A stretch of 64,000 nucleotides of DNA from the NCBI GenBank assembly GCA_037074585.1, contig CM073496.1, forward strand, positions 35,764,501 to 35,828,500, read 5' to 3'. This DNA is from Biancaea sappan (lineage: Eukaryota; Streptophyta; Magnoliopsida; Fabales; Fabaceae). The notes under the pieces are model-generated. The model saw only the letters and a list, made by a program, of their open reading frames with translations. It had not been told where the DNA came from and searched no databases. Shown here in pieces: positions 47,806 to 60,800 of this stretch (position 1 is the stretch's first letter; every line of letters begins with the position of its first letter). Both the position numbers and the translations under genes were made by a program.

Positions 47806-48660
47806 ATGAATTTGAAAAATTGCATTAAAATAAATTTGAAAAAAATATTGTTCTCAGTAATCACACCATATTAAATTACATATATTAAAATTAATAAATT
47901 AAAATGAAATATTAAATGAGTAGATTAAGTAAATTACTAAATTCATTCTTATTAATCACCACATTAAATGCATTAAGTAAAATTAAGGTAAATTCAAATT
48001 TAAATGTTAATGCAACCCTTTTAAAATGTTATTAGGACTCCACTATCAATGCATATTTCTAGCATCTCTGAATTTAAATTCCGTGAAAATTACAACTATC
48101 ATACAAATTGGAATTTGATTATATAATTGCATCCGCCAAAACTGTGAGAGAAGCTCTGTTGGTTGATCTTAATGGTGTCGCGTCTACCCGAGTTTGCGGA
48201 GTTCGTGTTTAGGGCTTCGAGCCTCTTTCTTTAACAAAAAAATGAATTTGAAAAATTTGTATTAAAATGAATTTAAAAAAATTGTTCTTACTAACCACAC
48301 CACATTAAATTACATATATTAAAATAAAATATTAAGTAAATAAATTGTGTAAATTATTGAATTCATTCTTATTAATCACTACATTAAATACATTAAGTAA
48401 AATTAAGATAAATTCAAATTCAAATGATAAAACAATCATTTTGAAATGAAATTAGGGCTTTACTATTAACGCATATTCCTAGAATTTATGAAGGCAAATT
48501 CCATGAAAAATGCAACTATCATGTAAATTAAAATTTGATTATGTAAATTACTAAATTCATTCTTATTATTATTTAATTATTTAATCACACTATATTAAAT
48601 TACATATATTAAAATTAATATATTAAAATAAAATATTAAATGATAGATTATGTAAATTAC
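47806..48660. repeat. Diverged direct repeats (~440 bp, about 2.3 units)
   Basis: The segment starting ATGAATTTGAAAAATTGCAT near 47809 recurs near 48243 and again in part near 48545. Shared words include CTAAATTCATTCTTATTA, TTAAATTACATATATTAAAA and CGCATATTCCTAGAA/TGCATATTTCTAGCA. Confidence 0.7.
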
Positions 48661-48690
48661 TAATTATAAATTAAATTAGTCATGATTAAA

Positions 48691-48693
<3 letters not shown>

Positions 48694-48740
<47 letters not shown>
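48694..48740. repeat. (TA)n microsatellite
   Basis: About 23 TA dinucleotides with AT-rich edges. Confidence 0.95.
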
Positions 48741-48743
<3 letters not shown>

Positions 48744-51447
48744 GAATTCATTTAATAATAAATTACTATATTATATAGCATTTAATATATTCATTTAAAT
48801 AAATTAAATGAATAAATGAGGTTAAATTTTACTATAGAGCTTTAATTACTAGTATGTCATTAAATTATATATAATAGAATAAATTTAAATAAATAAATTA
48901 GGTAAATTAATCATATCACATTAAATAAATTTTAAAAAATTAAGACAAATTACTATATAATTGCTGGAATTACTAAGAAATGTTTGTGCAAATTTCAAAT
49001 GAATAAATCAATATGATTTTATATTTGAACAACCACAGTTATTACACCAATTGATTGCTAAATCGTTCAAATATGCTTTGAGAGTTGACACAGTAATTAT
49101 AGCACCATTTCATTGTCCAATCCATGCATCTTTATTTGGCTCCAACAATATTTGGGTGCCATTCCACTCTCCCACCTTCTCTGTCTCTTCATTTTCTTTT
49201 TTGCTCTCTCTTACATGAATGAAGTAGCCAATCTCTCTGCTCTCATACTCAAAATGGTTACTTCAAGGAAATGTGTAAAATTAATTTATATTTCCTGGTG
49301 CTATTCTATTTTCCATTGTTCAAGGGTACATTCTTCTATATTTTTGTCATCCTCTTTAGGTTTGATACTATCAAAGAGATTTATCCACTAAGAGAAAACT
49401 ATAAGATCTGAACCAAAATTGTGCAAATTGTGGACATGTGATTTATGCCTAGATATAACTCACTTGAAGAAGTTAATAGCATAGAGATGATTTTACAAAA
49501 TTCACATGTGTTTTCTATGCCTTTTCCTTTTCTTGTTTTGTTATTTAGGTATAGTTTTTGGTTCATATAGTTTTTTCTTTGTCAATTCTTTTTTCTTCAA
49601 GAATCTCGCATTCGTACATCTGTCAAGTAGGCTTTTATTAACAAGTTCAAGGACATTATTTTTGAAGATGGTGTATACGTTATTACACAATTTAATATTA
49701 TTGGTAAGGACAGTGGTAATTATTATACCACCATGTATTTAAGATAAATTTCCAATACTTTACTAAAGCCTGTTGGGTTAAAGATGACATTGCTATTATA
49801 GGCATGACTTTAAGTTTTATTCATTTGCAGATATCTCATTTTAATATGTTGATCAGAATTATTTTGATTGGTTTGTGTCTTCTCTGTAAACCCATTATTT
49901 TTATCATATACAACTAATTATTCCCACAATATGAACTCTCAATTGTTCAGTAAACCTTTTGTATATTTTATAGATGTCATTGGCAAGCTAACTGTTGTCA
50001 TAACTATTGAAGATATATAATACAAGAATAGCACGAAGAACAAAAAGACAGACATTGAACTATAACATTTAGAGTAATTTAGCTATGTTTTTAATTTATA
50101 ATTTATTTTGGCTGTTTATGTTCATTAACTACATTATATCTTTCTGATGCAATATGGTGATTTGTACTCTGGAGAATTTTGCTAATTAGATTGTATCATA
50201 CATGGGCTCTGACGTTAATAGACTAACTATTGTGGCTGTTCAATGTAGTAAAATGATTTTTCAAGTTAAATTCATAAATTTTATTCTCTGTAGTTTAAGT
50301 TGGTATAAGTTTTTGTTACAACATAATTATGGGATTCTAAAATGATAGGGTCATGACAGAGATCAAATTCTTTCAATGCTTCAAGGCTATTTATCAACTA
50401 TAATATGCTAGAATGTTTTGATTATGTTTTAAATTAATATTGTTATTTTATCCTTAATAAGTTATTATTGTTTATCTATATTAATTATTATATATGTATC
50501 TGAAAGTTTTTTTTTTTCATTTAGGATTGTAGGTTTAAATTGGATTGCGATGTCTCAACTCAAATGTCATGCCAACTTTATACACAGTGATTTATGTATA
50601 ATACTAATTAGTTCTTGCAAAAATATTCAAAAAAAAATTTTGTAAAAATATTCAAAAGTTTTGTTAGAGGTAAGTAAATTTCATTTCATTTTTTTTCTTA
50701 TTATTAATACATTGATCTCAATTTATATTACTCCTTATAGTAGTGTCAAAACATGATTAGACCTATAGGTCGACCTGTGACTACTTATAAATGGGTAGTC
50801 TTGGGCATCAAATTCTTTTTAATATTTCATATCAAAGTTGTTTTATATTTTTTTATAATAACTCATGATTTTTGTATCTATTTCTTTTTCTATATTTTAT
50901 TTGTTACTATTGTTTTTGCACGTGTATTTTTTTTTTTGAGCTTTTGCTATAAACACAAGAAATTGTTTTCCTCAGTTGGATTATATCTTGCAAATCATAT
51001 TTTTAGTTATGGTCAACTTTATATTATCATTTTAAAAATGAAAAGTATAAAGGGATTAAATATTTTGATATTTGACAAATAGAGAATCTAGTGACAAGTA
51101 TTACTAACTTAGATATAAAAAAGTATTCCAAAATCTATATTAAAGGTCAATAACTTTTATTTCAACTTTTTTTATCATTAGTGTATTTATCTAAATTAAT
51201 TCATGTAATACCTTATTTTTGTTTTTCTTTTCATTAAATGTTATTCACATTCAATCTTCAAGGCAATTATACCTAATGAATCAGAAGTATATATATTTTA
51301 ACATAGCTTGAATATCTCATTATTTTTATATATGTATTTCTTTATATGTATTTTAATTATTCTTATTTATTTATTTGATAAGCAAAAATAGTGATATTTA
51401 TGTTAACTCGTATATCGCACGGGTCACGACACTAATTTTTTTAAAAA

Positions 51448-51640
51448 AAGCAAGGCTGCGAACTCTGTATGCAAATTTAATGAGATGAAACCGTTGCTAA
51501 AAATATCTTTAACAACAATTTTAAAAATTGTTGTTAAAATTATTTTTAACAACGAGTTTAATAGTTGGTTTGCGCACCTGCGCATCCGTTCTCGCGAACT
51601 CTGATGATTTTGACCCGGAGGCAAACAATTTAGGGTCTAA
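51448..51640. repeat. Hairpin-rich repeat just upstream of the methyltransferase gene
   Basis: Contains a near-perfect palindrome, TTTAACAACAATTTT followed by AAAAATTGTTGTTAAA (51508-51539), and CCGTTGCTAAAAATA words. Those words resemble the GCAACGGTTAAAATCGTTGC motifs at 11200-11330. It is probably a remnant of a DNA transposon with subterminal hairpins. Confidence 0.5.
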
Positions 51641-51805
51641 GGCAAACTCATTTAGGCCCATTTAGTTTAAATGTGTGCGGGTCGGGCCCGCGCCATTTAG
51701 CACTTTTTGACAGTATGACCAAAGCCCATACATTCTGAGACCGCCGACATTCGTAAATTGCACATATGGAGCCGTAAGTTTGCAGAGTGGGAGAGGAGTC
51801 GGACC

Positions 51806-54800
51806 ATGGAGGATGAAAGACTAGATAATCCCTCTCTCTACTTGTGTTCTGCTATTCAAGCCATGGAACCCTCTGAATCCTTGATCTCCTATGGCAGGTA
51901 GAATCAGCTTCCTTCCACACGCCTTTTCTTTTAGCGAGTTGGGAATGAGTAACTTATATCGTATGGGAGTGCAGGGTGTGCGGCGGAGGGTCAATCACAG
52001 AGCAAGTGCAACAATTCATTTGGGATCATTGCCTAAGCAAAGCTGTAATCCTCAACTCTCTGCATTTCCTTATATCCCTAGTTTCATTTTACACCTTCTT
52101 TCTACTTCAGTTATGCGGTATAAGCCTATGAGAGACTTCTATGCACAGACTTAGAATGTAGACATGAAATTTTTGTTAGACTGGTTTACCTGGGATAGGG
52201 GAATGGTAATGTTTCTTTTGCATAAAAGGGTTTAGTTTACCCAATTGCAATGCTCTTATTCTCTGGCTACATGTTTTATAACCTGGAGACTTGACTTTCA
52301 CACGTTTCAAAATTGTCAAATTATGTGCAAGGCCCGCATCAAATTTTATTTGTATCGTTTTTGGGATTTAAAGATTGAATGGAGTCATTTGCCAATGCAG
52401 GATGATTTTTATGCTCCATACTTGAAGAGTTTTCTGAAGAAACTTATCACTGAAGTTGAGCTGGAGCATGGCAATGTGTTGGACAACTTATACGAACTGT
52501 ACGCTCAGTACATGGCATCATTGAAGGTGAGCTCTAGTAACAATATCTTTAGGCCTCAAACTTTTCTCTCGTTGGGGGGTTTTAGATTCCATTTTATTTT
52601 ATTTTATTTTTTTGGTTTTGTTTTTTCTGTTGGGGGGGGGGGGGGGGGAGGGAGGGGGCTAGATTAGATTTGTGTACTTGCCTATGTGAATTTAGAGATT
52701 TAAGATGGGGTCTTTGTTTCTTTTTTCAGGACAATAGTTCAGTCAAAAGCAATGCAAGAATCTGCAAAAGAATCTCATTTCTTTTTCCTGACGGTAAATC
52801 ATGAATCAGGCTATCTTGCTCCTGCGTTTTTGCAATATTATTTCATTCAGTTTATCCTCGGTTAGTAACTGGTATCACTATTCACTAGGTTGTTCTGAAT
52901 TACAAAGCTGTCCCAACTCAAGGGTCCTGGTCTTTCCATTGCAATGTTCTTTAAATATGCTTGAAGGCGATACTGGGTAAGCTCCATACTTGGTATCTTG
53001 ATATTTGTGTGGTACTTTGCATTTTGGAACTCCTGATTTTGTAGTTATACTTTGGTGTTGAAAGTGATTTTGTTGAGAATGAGTGTAATCCTCCTATCCT
53101 GTGTAATTTGGAATGCCATCCTTTGTAGTTTGTGGCCTGAATAAGACCCCCCAGCTGCTTCATGGCCATTTGTTCCCTCATGATCTGGTGTCTTATGTGT
53201 CTATGTTCGTCCATTTCTCCCATCTTTGTAACTCGAAATGTGCTGTTTCACTGAAGTGAAAAGGTGCTTTTGATACATTTTTTTTTAATTAAATAATCTA
53301 CAACTCTAAATCTCGCTTATTTGTAATCTTGCCGTTAGGAAGCCAACATGTGTTTCCCTCAAAAATGATGCGTTTAATGCAGTGTACCAGTCCTTCAACA
53401 CTGCATTTAAGTACTCCCCCTTCAATCCATTGTTTCTTTGTCTACAAGTACACGCGACCTCTTTCTACAATGTCTTCTTTTCATGCCAAAAAGAGCATCG
53501 TTTTCAGCATACCAGTTGTTCTCATTTCATTGCCACTTGCCAGAACCAGGTAGAGATTGCTGCATATTTGTTGAGCATGGTGATTGTATTTTTGTTGTGC
53601 AAGTGTATGTGTGTAGGGTGTTGGCTTGCTTCCCCTTTTTTTATGAACCAAAGGAGATAAAAGTTGTACAAGGTGTTTCCTTTGTTCTAACAAAAAGAAT
53701 ACATGATTATGTTGATCAATCAAACTATGCTGAAGCTAAACTCTGGTCTTTGAAAGTTATCTTTTGCATTCTCAGTATTCTCTACAATAGATATTGTAAA
53801 GGCCTGCTGATATTACTTATTGGACAGAAGTAGCAGATACTGAAGTTTTCACCATTAATGCTAGGATGTTAAAGAGAACAAAGAAGAATGAAAATGAGAT
53901 TTGGGGCTTGGAATTCCAACAAATAATACATAAAATTGCATGCTACTTCCAAACATAAAATAAATATGCGTGTATTATAGCAAACTAAGTAATATTTCCA
54001 TATGGCTTCATAGCAGTTTCATATCATGAGAAGGGGAAAATCATAGTAAATTTCATTGTAAGATCAAAATATCTCACTTTTTGATGTGGTTGTTTTTTGA
54101 ACCATATTCTCTTCAGAATGTATGAGAGGCTTCTCACTCTAAAATCAAAATCTTTCACATTTTTGTGACAAAATTATTTGCAACAATTATGTACAATCAT
54201 GTTATAGTATTATGTTGAAGGTTACAAAATTGTACTTTATTTAAATACTTAAACTCCCTACAAGTCATTTTAATCACTATAAGTACTTAAGCTCCTTAAC
54301 AAATGAGTAGTTCTCCTTATGCTGAATATTATATGCTTTGCTTGTTTTAGTAAATATGATTTGCTGAAATAGCCATTGTACCATAAGAAATATATTGGAA
54401 TTGTTGAAAAACCTATGAATTATTTTAAGAAAAGTCCTTTTAAATTATGTTTGTGCATGAGGATTAAGGATGTGAAAGTTATTGCCATATATATATATAT
54501 ATATATGTAGTTTTCATAGAAGCTAATTGAAAGCTCGAAGTTGGGATGCAATTTGACAACTTAGACATGGCATAAAATTTTTAGATAGTATATGGTGGGG
54601 AAATTGGATTTCAAGTGAAAAAACAATACTTTAATTGGTGCAAGAAGGATGAATCCATAATGTCAACTAGGTATGTTTGTTCAAAAAAGGGAATTCAAAA
54701 GACTAAAAATGATTGCCTTGAGACTAGAACTAATTGTTTGACAATGCTAGGATTGACACTTGTGAATGGAAAGTAGAGTGTATGAAATTGTTAAGCAACA

Positions 54801-57800
54801 CAATCATGAAGTTCAAACTATAAAAATTAGCCACATACTTGCATCGAAGTGTAAAATATTTTAAGTTCAAGCCCATGAGATGAGTTGGCAGAGGATTCTG
54901 GATTTTGATATAAATCATCTTTTGACTTAATGAGCATGCACATGGATGTGGGGGGAAAGAGTGAATGTGAGATATATTCTCTCCTTTGTTGTTTTTGCAT
55001 GTTGGAGATGGCTCTCGTTTTCTTTTTTGAGAGGATTGTTAGATTAGTCATAACCCCTTTAAAGAAAGTTTCCCTCGCCTTTTTTCTTTGTCTTCTTTAC
55101 ATAATGCTCCCAATGTTGATTTCTTTTGTTTGCAAGGGGATCAATTTTGTTGGAACTTCCACTTTTCTAGAAATGTAAGTGATAGACTTGTGGATGACCT
55201 TATTTCGTTGTTGGACATTTTGGCTCCGGTCTGCATTTCCTCTTTTCATGATAAGAGACTATGGAAGTTGGATTCCTTAGGATTATACACGTGCTTCATT
55301 TTTCACTTCTTTGATCTGTAATCCTCTTGTTGTTTCATATTTTAAAAGATTTTTTTGAAAAGTTAAGGTGCCCTTAAAGGTAAAGGCCTTTTTGTGGACT
55401 GCAATTCTCAATAGAATTAATACTAATGATCTGCGTCAAGCCAGGCAACCTTTTAAGGCTTTATCTCCTGATGTTTGCGTGATGTGTGTGAGGAACTCTG
55501 AGACTAATAACCATATGATCTTACATTGTGAGGTGGTCTGGGATATTTAGAACATGTTATTTTGTCTCTTTGGAGCCCTATGAAAAAAGGTCGAGGAAGA
55601 CCAAAAAGGACACTTAGAGAAATTATTGAACGGGATCTTTTAGTAAATGAGATATCTAAAGAGTTGGTCATTGATAGAGCTCAATGGCGTCGTGCGATCC
55701 ATGTAGCCGACCCCACTTAGTGGGATAAGGCTATGTTGTTGTTGTTGTTGTTATTTTGTCTCTTTGATGAGAATTGGGTTTGCCCTAATGACTTAGTACT
55801 CTTCTTGTGACTAATTTTAGTGGCTTTGGTTATAGGAAGAACAAAATTTTGTGGAGCGCAGCTATATTCACGATTATATGGTGTATTTGGATGGAAAGAA
55901 ATTCTAGGTTTTAATGAGCGGTCTTTGCCTCTTGACTTGTTGTGGGAATGTATTCGTTATGTTGCTTTCCTCTGGGTTTTGGCTAATGGGATGTTTAAGG
56001 AGGTGCCTCTCTCAGATATTTTTAGGGATTGAAGAGCTTTGTTGTAGTAGCCTTGTTTTTGGGGCTTTGAGGAGGTCTTTTGTTTCGGCTGTCTCTTCTT
56101 TGGAGGACCTTTTGTCCTCTTTTTCTGTCACGTCCCAAAATTTGAGCACGTGACCGGCACGGAAAGTGAATTTCATTTCACCTCCGTAAGCCTATCTTTC
56201 TCTTAAAAATCATACAATTCTTTTTCATGCAACCAAAACGAGTTCTCTATACATACTACCATTACTCACATTACATCACTGAATGAACCTACCCGATTAC
56301 AGAGATTTCTAGATTTATACAACTTAGAATAAAACTTAACTATTATACCTTTATCCTGAACAAATGAAAAGGTAATTATGGACTAAGGATCCATAATTCC
56401 TTGTTCCGATATTTACCTTCAGCTGTCAACTCTGAAAAAAATATCAATAAGAGGGGTATGAGCAAACCACGTGCCCAGTGAGTAGATAACACAATACTAT
56501 GACAAAATAAAAATCATGCATCATAATGATAACATGCAGCAATCATACGTAGATCGATCATCATATGATATAATATTATTCATAATACTTCACAACAATA
56601 TCCAAGTGAATCAAATGCATTTCAACAAAATTCAAAATTCACAACAGAAATCGATGAAATCAATTTCACACACAATTCCCGTACCAACCGGGTCGTCCAG
56701 AATACCTCTGGATCGTTGCCCGCGGCCCCTGCCGCATCCACCCTTATCGCTCCATTTATATTCTCCACCCTTATAGCTTCACATAGATTTCTCCATGGGG
56801 TGCACCACCATGCCTTTCCTTTCCAGTCAAACACAATCACAATCACATATAAAAACATCCTCAATCATAATCTTGAGCCACATACATAACTCAGTCATTT
56901 ACAATTCAAGTCACAACATAATCAATGTGGTTCCAGCAACATAGCATGTATATAACATAACCCATAATATAGAACAATTATTCAACTCGGTTCACATGCC
57001 ATTCACAATCCATCATATAACCTCCATTCATGGGAAAATAAGAAAATATAATTATATACATTACCAGACACGTTCCACATTTGTTTATGCCTCATCGTTC
57101 CGCATCATCCTCTTCAAACTTGGATATACAACATATTTCCACTATGATGCAAAAAGTCAATAACAGATATTTAATCATAGCAAGTATTAACCCACTCACC
57201 TGGATTTCACGCTCTCGGCACTCCCACTTTGCACTTTGACCATTCCTATTGTAACCAGACAAAAACCATCAGAGTTACGAAATAGAGAAATTTCCTACCA
57301 CTACTCTCGACCTTCACTTACTTCTCGAATCATAACTCCTAACTGGTAATGAATATTCAAATGAAACTTATACCATTGGAAACTAGACTTAAAGAGCTTT
57401 CCAACGATATAAAGTCTGCCCAAAACGGAGTTCGGATGAAGAAGTTATGGCCGATTGAAAAATAAACTAAAATTTTCCGGTACACTTGGCGCTTGGGCGC
57501 CACCCATGCCTGGCGCCTGGGCGCCAATTCCTTCTTCTTCCCATCTCACCTTGGCGCCTAGGCGCCACACATGGCGCCTGGGCGCCACGATCGCGACCCC
57601 TTCGCGATTTCTCTCGGTTTTGGCCCAAATCTGGCCAAATCTTCACCGTTTTTCATGATTTCTTCCATGGGATCTCACCCTTAATGTCTAAGGAGCATTT
57701 AGACACCAAAATCACCAATTTTAATCGAGAAACGAAGCCGGAATCTCGATTTTACCTCAAACACTCTTAAAACTAGAAAATAGAGAAAAGCTTAAGAAAT

Positions 57801-60800
57801 AGAAATTTCTACCTCAATTCCTTGCTTTCCCTATGTTGCTTGGCTCCTAGAGGCTCGCCCCATAGCCCGAGATCCATCCTCCAAAGCCCGGTTGTAGAGT
57901 TGGAGTGTAGAGAGAGAAATTAGAGAGAAGGAAGAGAGAAGGAGAGGAGAGAAAGTGAAGAGAGAGAGAGGAAAGGAGAAAAATGAATAAAAAATAGGTG
58001 AGGCCACCTATATACTCGCCCGGGGTGAAATTATCACTTGCTCTGCAATTGACCCTCAGTCAAGACTAGCAAAAGCAATTTCATAAAATCTCACCTCAGG
58101 TGTTTCTAAATCCTCGGTGCCCCACAAATTTCCTTATTCACTTTAGTCCCTGTCAATATCTCAAACTTCACTTTAACCTCGAATCCATCATCTTTTCGGT
58201 ACCGGACTCATAATTCATTCCCATAAGCTCTATTCTTCTTCTAGGGTTCCTACTTGGTCATTTCTCAAAAGTCCTCTATACTTTCTTTTCTTTTCACTTT
58301 AGTCCTTGAGAATTTGTAAAAATTTCCTAAATTAAAAATAAAAATTTCTATTCCCACATTTTCTTCACTAATTCAAAAAGAAAATTTTTCACATAATTAA
58401 ATTTTTCACTAAACTTCAAATCAGACTTTAAATATTCATAAAAATTCTTGGGATATTACATTTTCTCTTTTTTGTTTTTCCTTTTTCCTTTGTTTCTCTC
58501 TTCTCAGTAATAATACTTCTTTTTCTATCCAAAAAAAACTTAGATGCCATAATTATCTCAAAGTAAGAAGAAAAAGAAATGTGGCTTATTGGAAAACTAG
58601 TGCATTATGCCAATATTATTAAAAACAATTGGTAAAAAATTCGTTCTTTTTTTTTTTTTTCCATGTTTGTCAAATGGATTTGAAGGAACAAATTACAAAT
58701 ATCTTTTGGGCTGACACAAGAATGTTGATTGATTATGGTTATTTAATTGTTTGGGTATCACTTGACATAACCCACTCTACTAACAAAGGAAATAAACTAC
58801 TTGTATTGTCTTGTGGGTTCAATCACTATATAGGAATGATGATTTTTGGGGTAGCATTGTTATATGATGAAATAACAAAGTTTCAATAGCCACCCCCCCC
58901 CCCCCCCCAAAAAAAAAAAAAATCCCTCACGATATTTACAAATCAAGATATGACAATAGCAGAAGTATTACGCAAGGTGATTCATGATAACGTGCATGGA
59001 CTACACACATGGCATTTGATGTAAAATTGCATCAAATACTTGGGCCATTTGAGTATGGGTCAATCTCATATTTTGACCGACTTCAAACCATGAATGTATG
59101 AATTTGTTGAGGAGTCATAATTTGAGGCTGCATGGAATGAATTATTGTTAGAGCATAATGTTCATGATAATTAGTGGCTTATCAGTTTATAGTATAAAAG
59201 GAAAAATGGACGACATGTTATATGAGAAAAGCTTTCACCTAAGGCATGCAAAGTACACAATTGAGTGAAAGTTTGAATTCAGACATCAAATTCTTAATGA
59301 AACTGAACTTGGACATAATTCAATTTTTCAAATAGTGAAGGTCTGAATATGTTGAGGAATCCTAGTTTGAGGCCACATGGAGTAAACTATTGTCATACCA
59401 GAATGTTCATGAGAATAAGTGACTTACACAATTTATAGTATAAAGGACAAATAGATGGCATGTTGTATGAAAGAAAGTTTTCACTCTTGACATGCAAAGT
59501 ACACAACTAAGTTAAAGCTTAAACTCAGACATCAAGTGCTTAGTGAAGCTAGATTTGGACATAATTCAATTTTTCAAACATTGTATGTAAGAATATGTTA
59601 AGGAGTTGTAATTTGAGGTCGCATGGATTGAATTACTGCCAAACTATAATGTTCAGGAGAATCAGTGGCTTACGTAGATTTATATTTTGAAGGAAAAGTG
59701 GACATCATGTTATATGAAGAAACTTTTCATCTTTGGCATGCAAAGTATACAATTAAGAGAAAGCTTTGAACTCAGATGTCAAGTGCGTAATGAAGCTAGA
59801 CTTGGACATAATTCAGTTCTTGAATTGGTGTATGCATGAATATGTTGAGGAGCCGTAGTCTAAGGTTGCATGGAAGTGTAAATCTTAAAAAATTGTTGCA
59901 TTATAAGTGAATGTGGCATTCTCAACCTTTGATCATATTCCTATTAGAACAACTCAAATATAGTGAAAGTGTAGATCTTAGAAAGTTGTTGCAATATAAG
60001 TAATTGCAGCATTTTCAATTTTGGAAAATTTTTCCTTAGAATCAAACTCCTATTTCAATTTAGTGGAGTTTATTGTCTACAACCCTTTCAAAGTGTTTGA
60101 AGAACTAAATTGTCCAAGTCTGTCTTCATTAAGCTCTTAATGTTTGAGTTCAGGCTTTCACTTAGTTGGGCACTTTGCATGCTGAGAGCGAAAGCTTTCT
60201 CCATATTACATGCCATCCATTTTTCATTTATATTATAAAACGATGTAAGTCATTGATTCTCTTAAACATTATGTTTGACAATTGTTTATTTCATGTGACT
60301 TTAAATTTCGATTCCTCAACATATTCTTATATACACTGTTTGAAGAACTGAATTATGTCCAAAGTCTGGCTTCACTAAGCACTTGATGTCTAGGTTCAAG
60401 TTTTCACTCAGTTGGGCACTTTGTATGCCAAGGTTGAAAGCTTTCTTTCATATCACTTGCTGTCCATTTGTCCTTCATACTATAAACTGATGTAAATCAC
60501 TTATTCTTGTAAACATTATGGTCTTATAATAGTTTATTCCATACAGCCTCGAACTATGATTCTTTAACATATTTGTATCTTCACCGTTTGAAGAACGAAA
60601 TTATGCCCCAAATTTGGTTTCATTAAGCATTTGACATTTGAGTTCAAGCTTTTACTCAGTTGTGTACTTTGCATGTGAAGGGCGAAAGCTTTCTTCATAT
60701 GACATGCCATCTATTTTTTCCTTTATATTATAAACTGATGTAAGCCACTAGTTTTTGTGAACATTATAGTCTGACAATAATTTATTCCATGCAGTGTCGA

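Larger units (their letters stand above)
47702..51435 (+). mobile_element. Candidate non-autonomous Helitron
   Basis: The left end TCTATATAATAGACTAAAAC follows an A. The right end has a small GC-rich hairpin (ACTCGT...ACGGGT, 51408-51426), then CACGACACTAA followed by T. This fits the Helitron pattern of 5' TC, 3' hairpin plus CTRR, insertion between A and T, and no target duplication. Inside are diverged ~440-bp direct repeats (47806-48660) and a TA microsatellite. No Rep-helicase domain was seen, and 49100-51100 has no gene I recognise. The boundaries rest on short motifs only. Confidence 0.45.
54966..58540 (+). mobile_element. 5'-truncated L1 LINE splitting the FAR1 pseudogene
   Basis: Plus-strand remnant of the C-terminal part of L1 ORF2. 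Fragments include FCLQGDQFCWNFHFSRNVSD (about 55120-55180) and the zf-RVT domain at 55368-55550. Then comes a CT-rich 3' UTR and a short A tail at 58532-58539. It is homologous to the LINE in NHX intron 6, whose 3' UTR also reads TTTGGAGGA...GTCCTCCTTT. It contains an RTE insertion (55573-55750) and a solo LTR (56126-58460). The 5' boundary is approximate. Confidence 0.78.

Noticed and set aside
48120..48240. Possible tRNA-derived SINE (GGTGTCGCGTCTACCCGAG)
   Set aside because: No convincing A/B box pair or target duplication; it lies within the diverged direct repeats.
52630..52660. Poly-G run in intron 3 of the methyltransferase as a functional element
   Set aside because: A homopolymer, likely variable or a sequencing weak spot.
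53329..53833. Possible extra exon of the methyltransferase
   Set aside because: Exon 5 (GDTG) joins exon 6 (CSIWPSS) in phase without it, and its product resembles nothing in the family.
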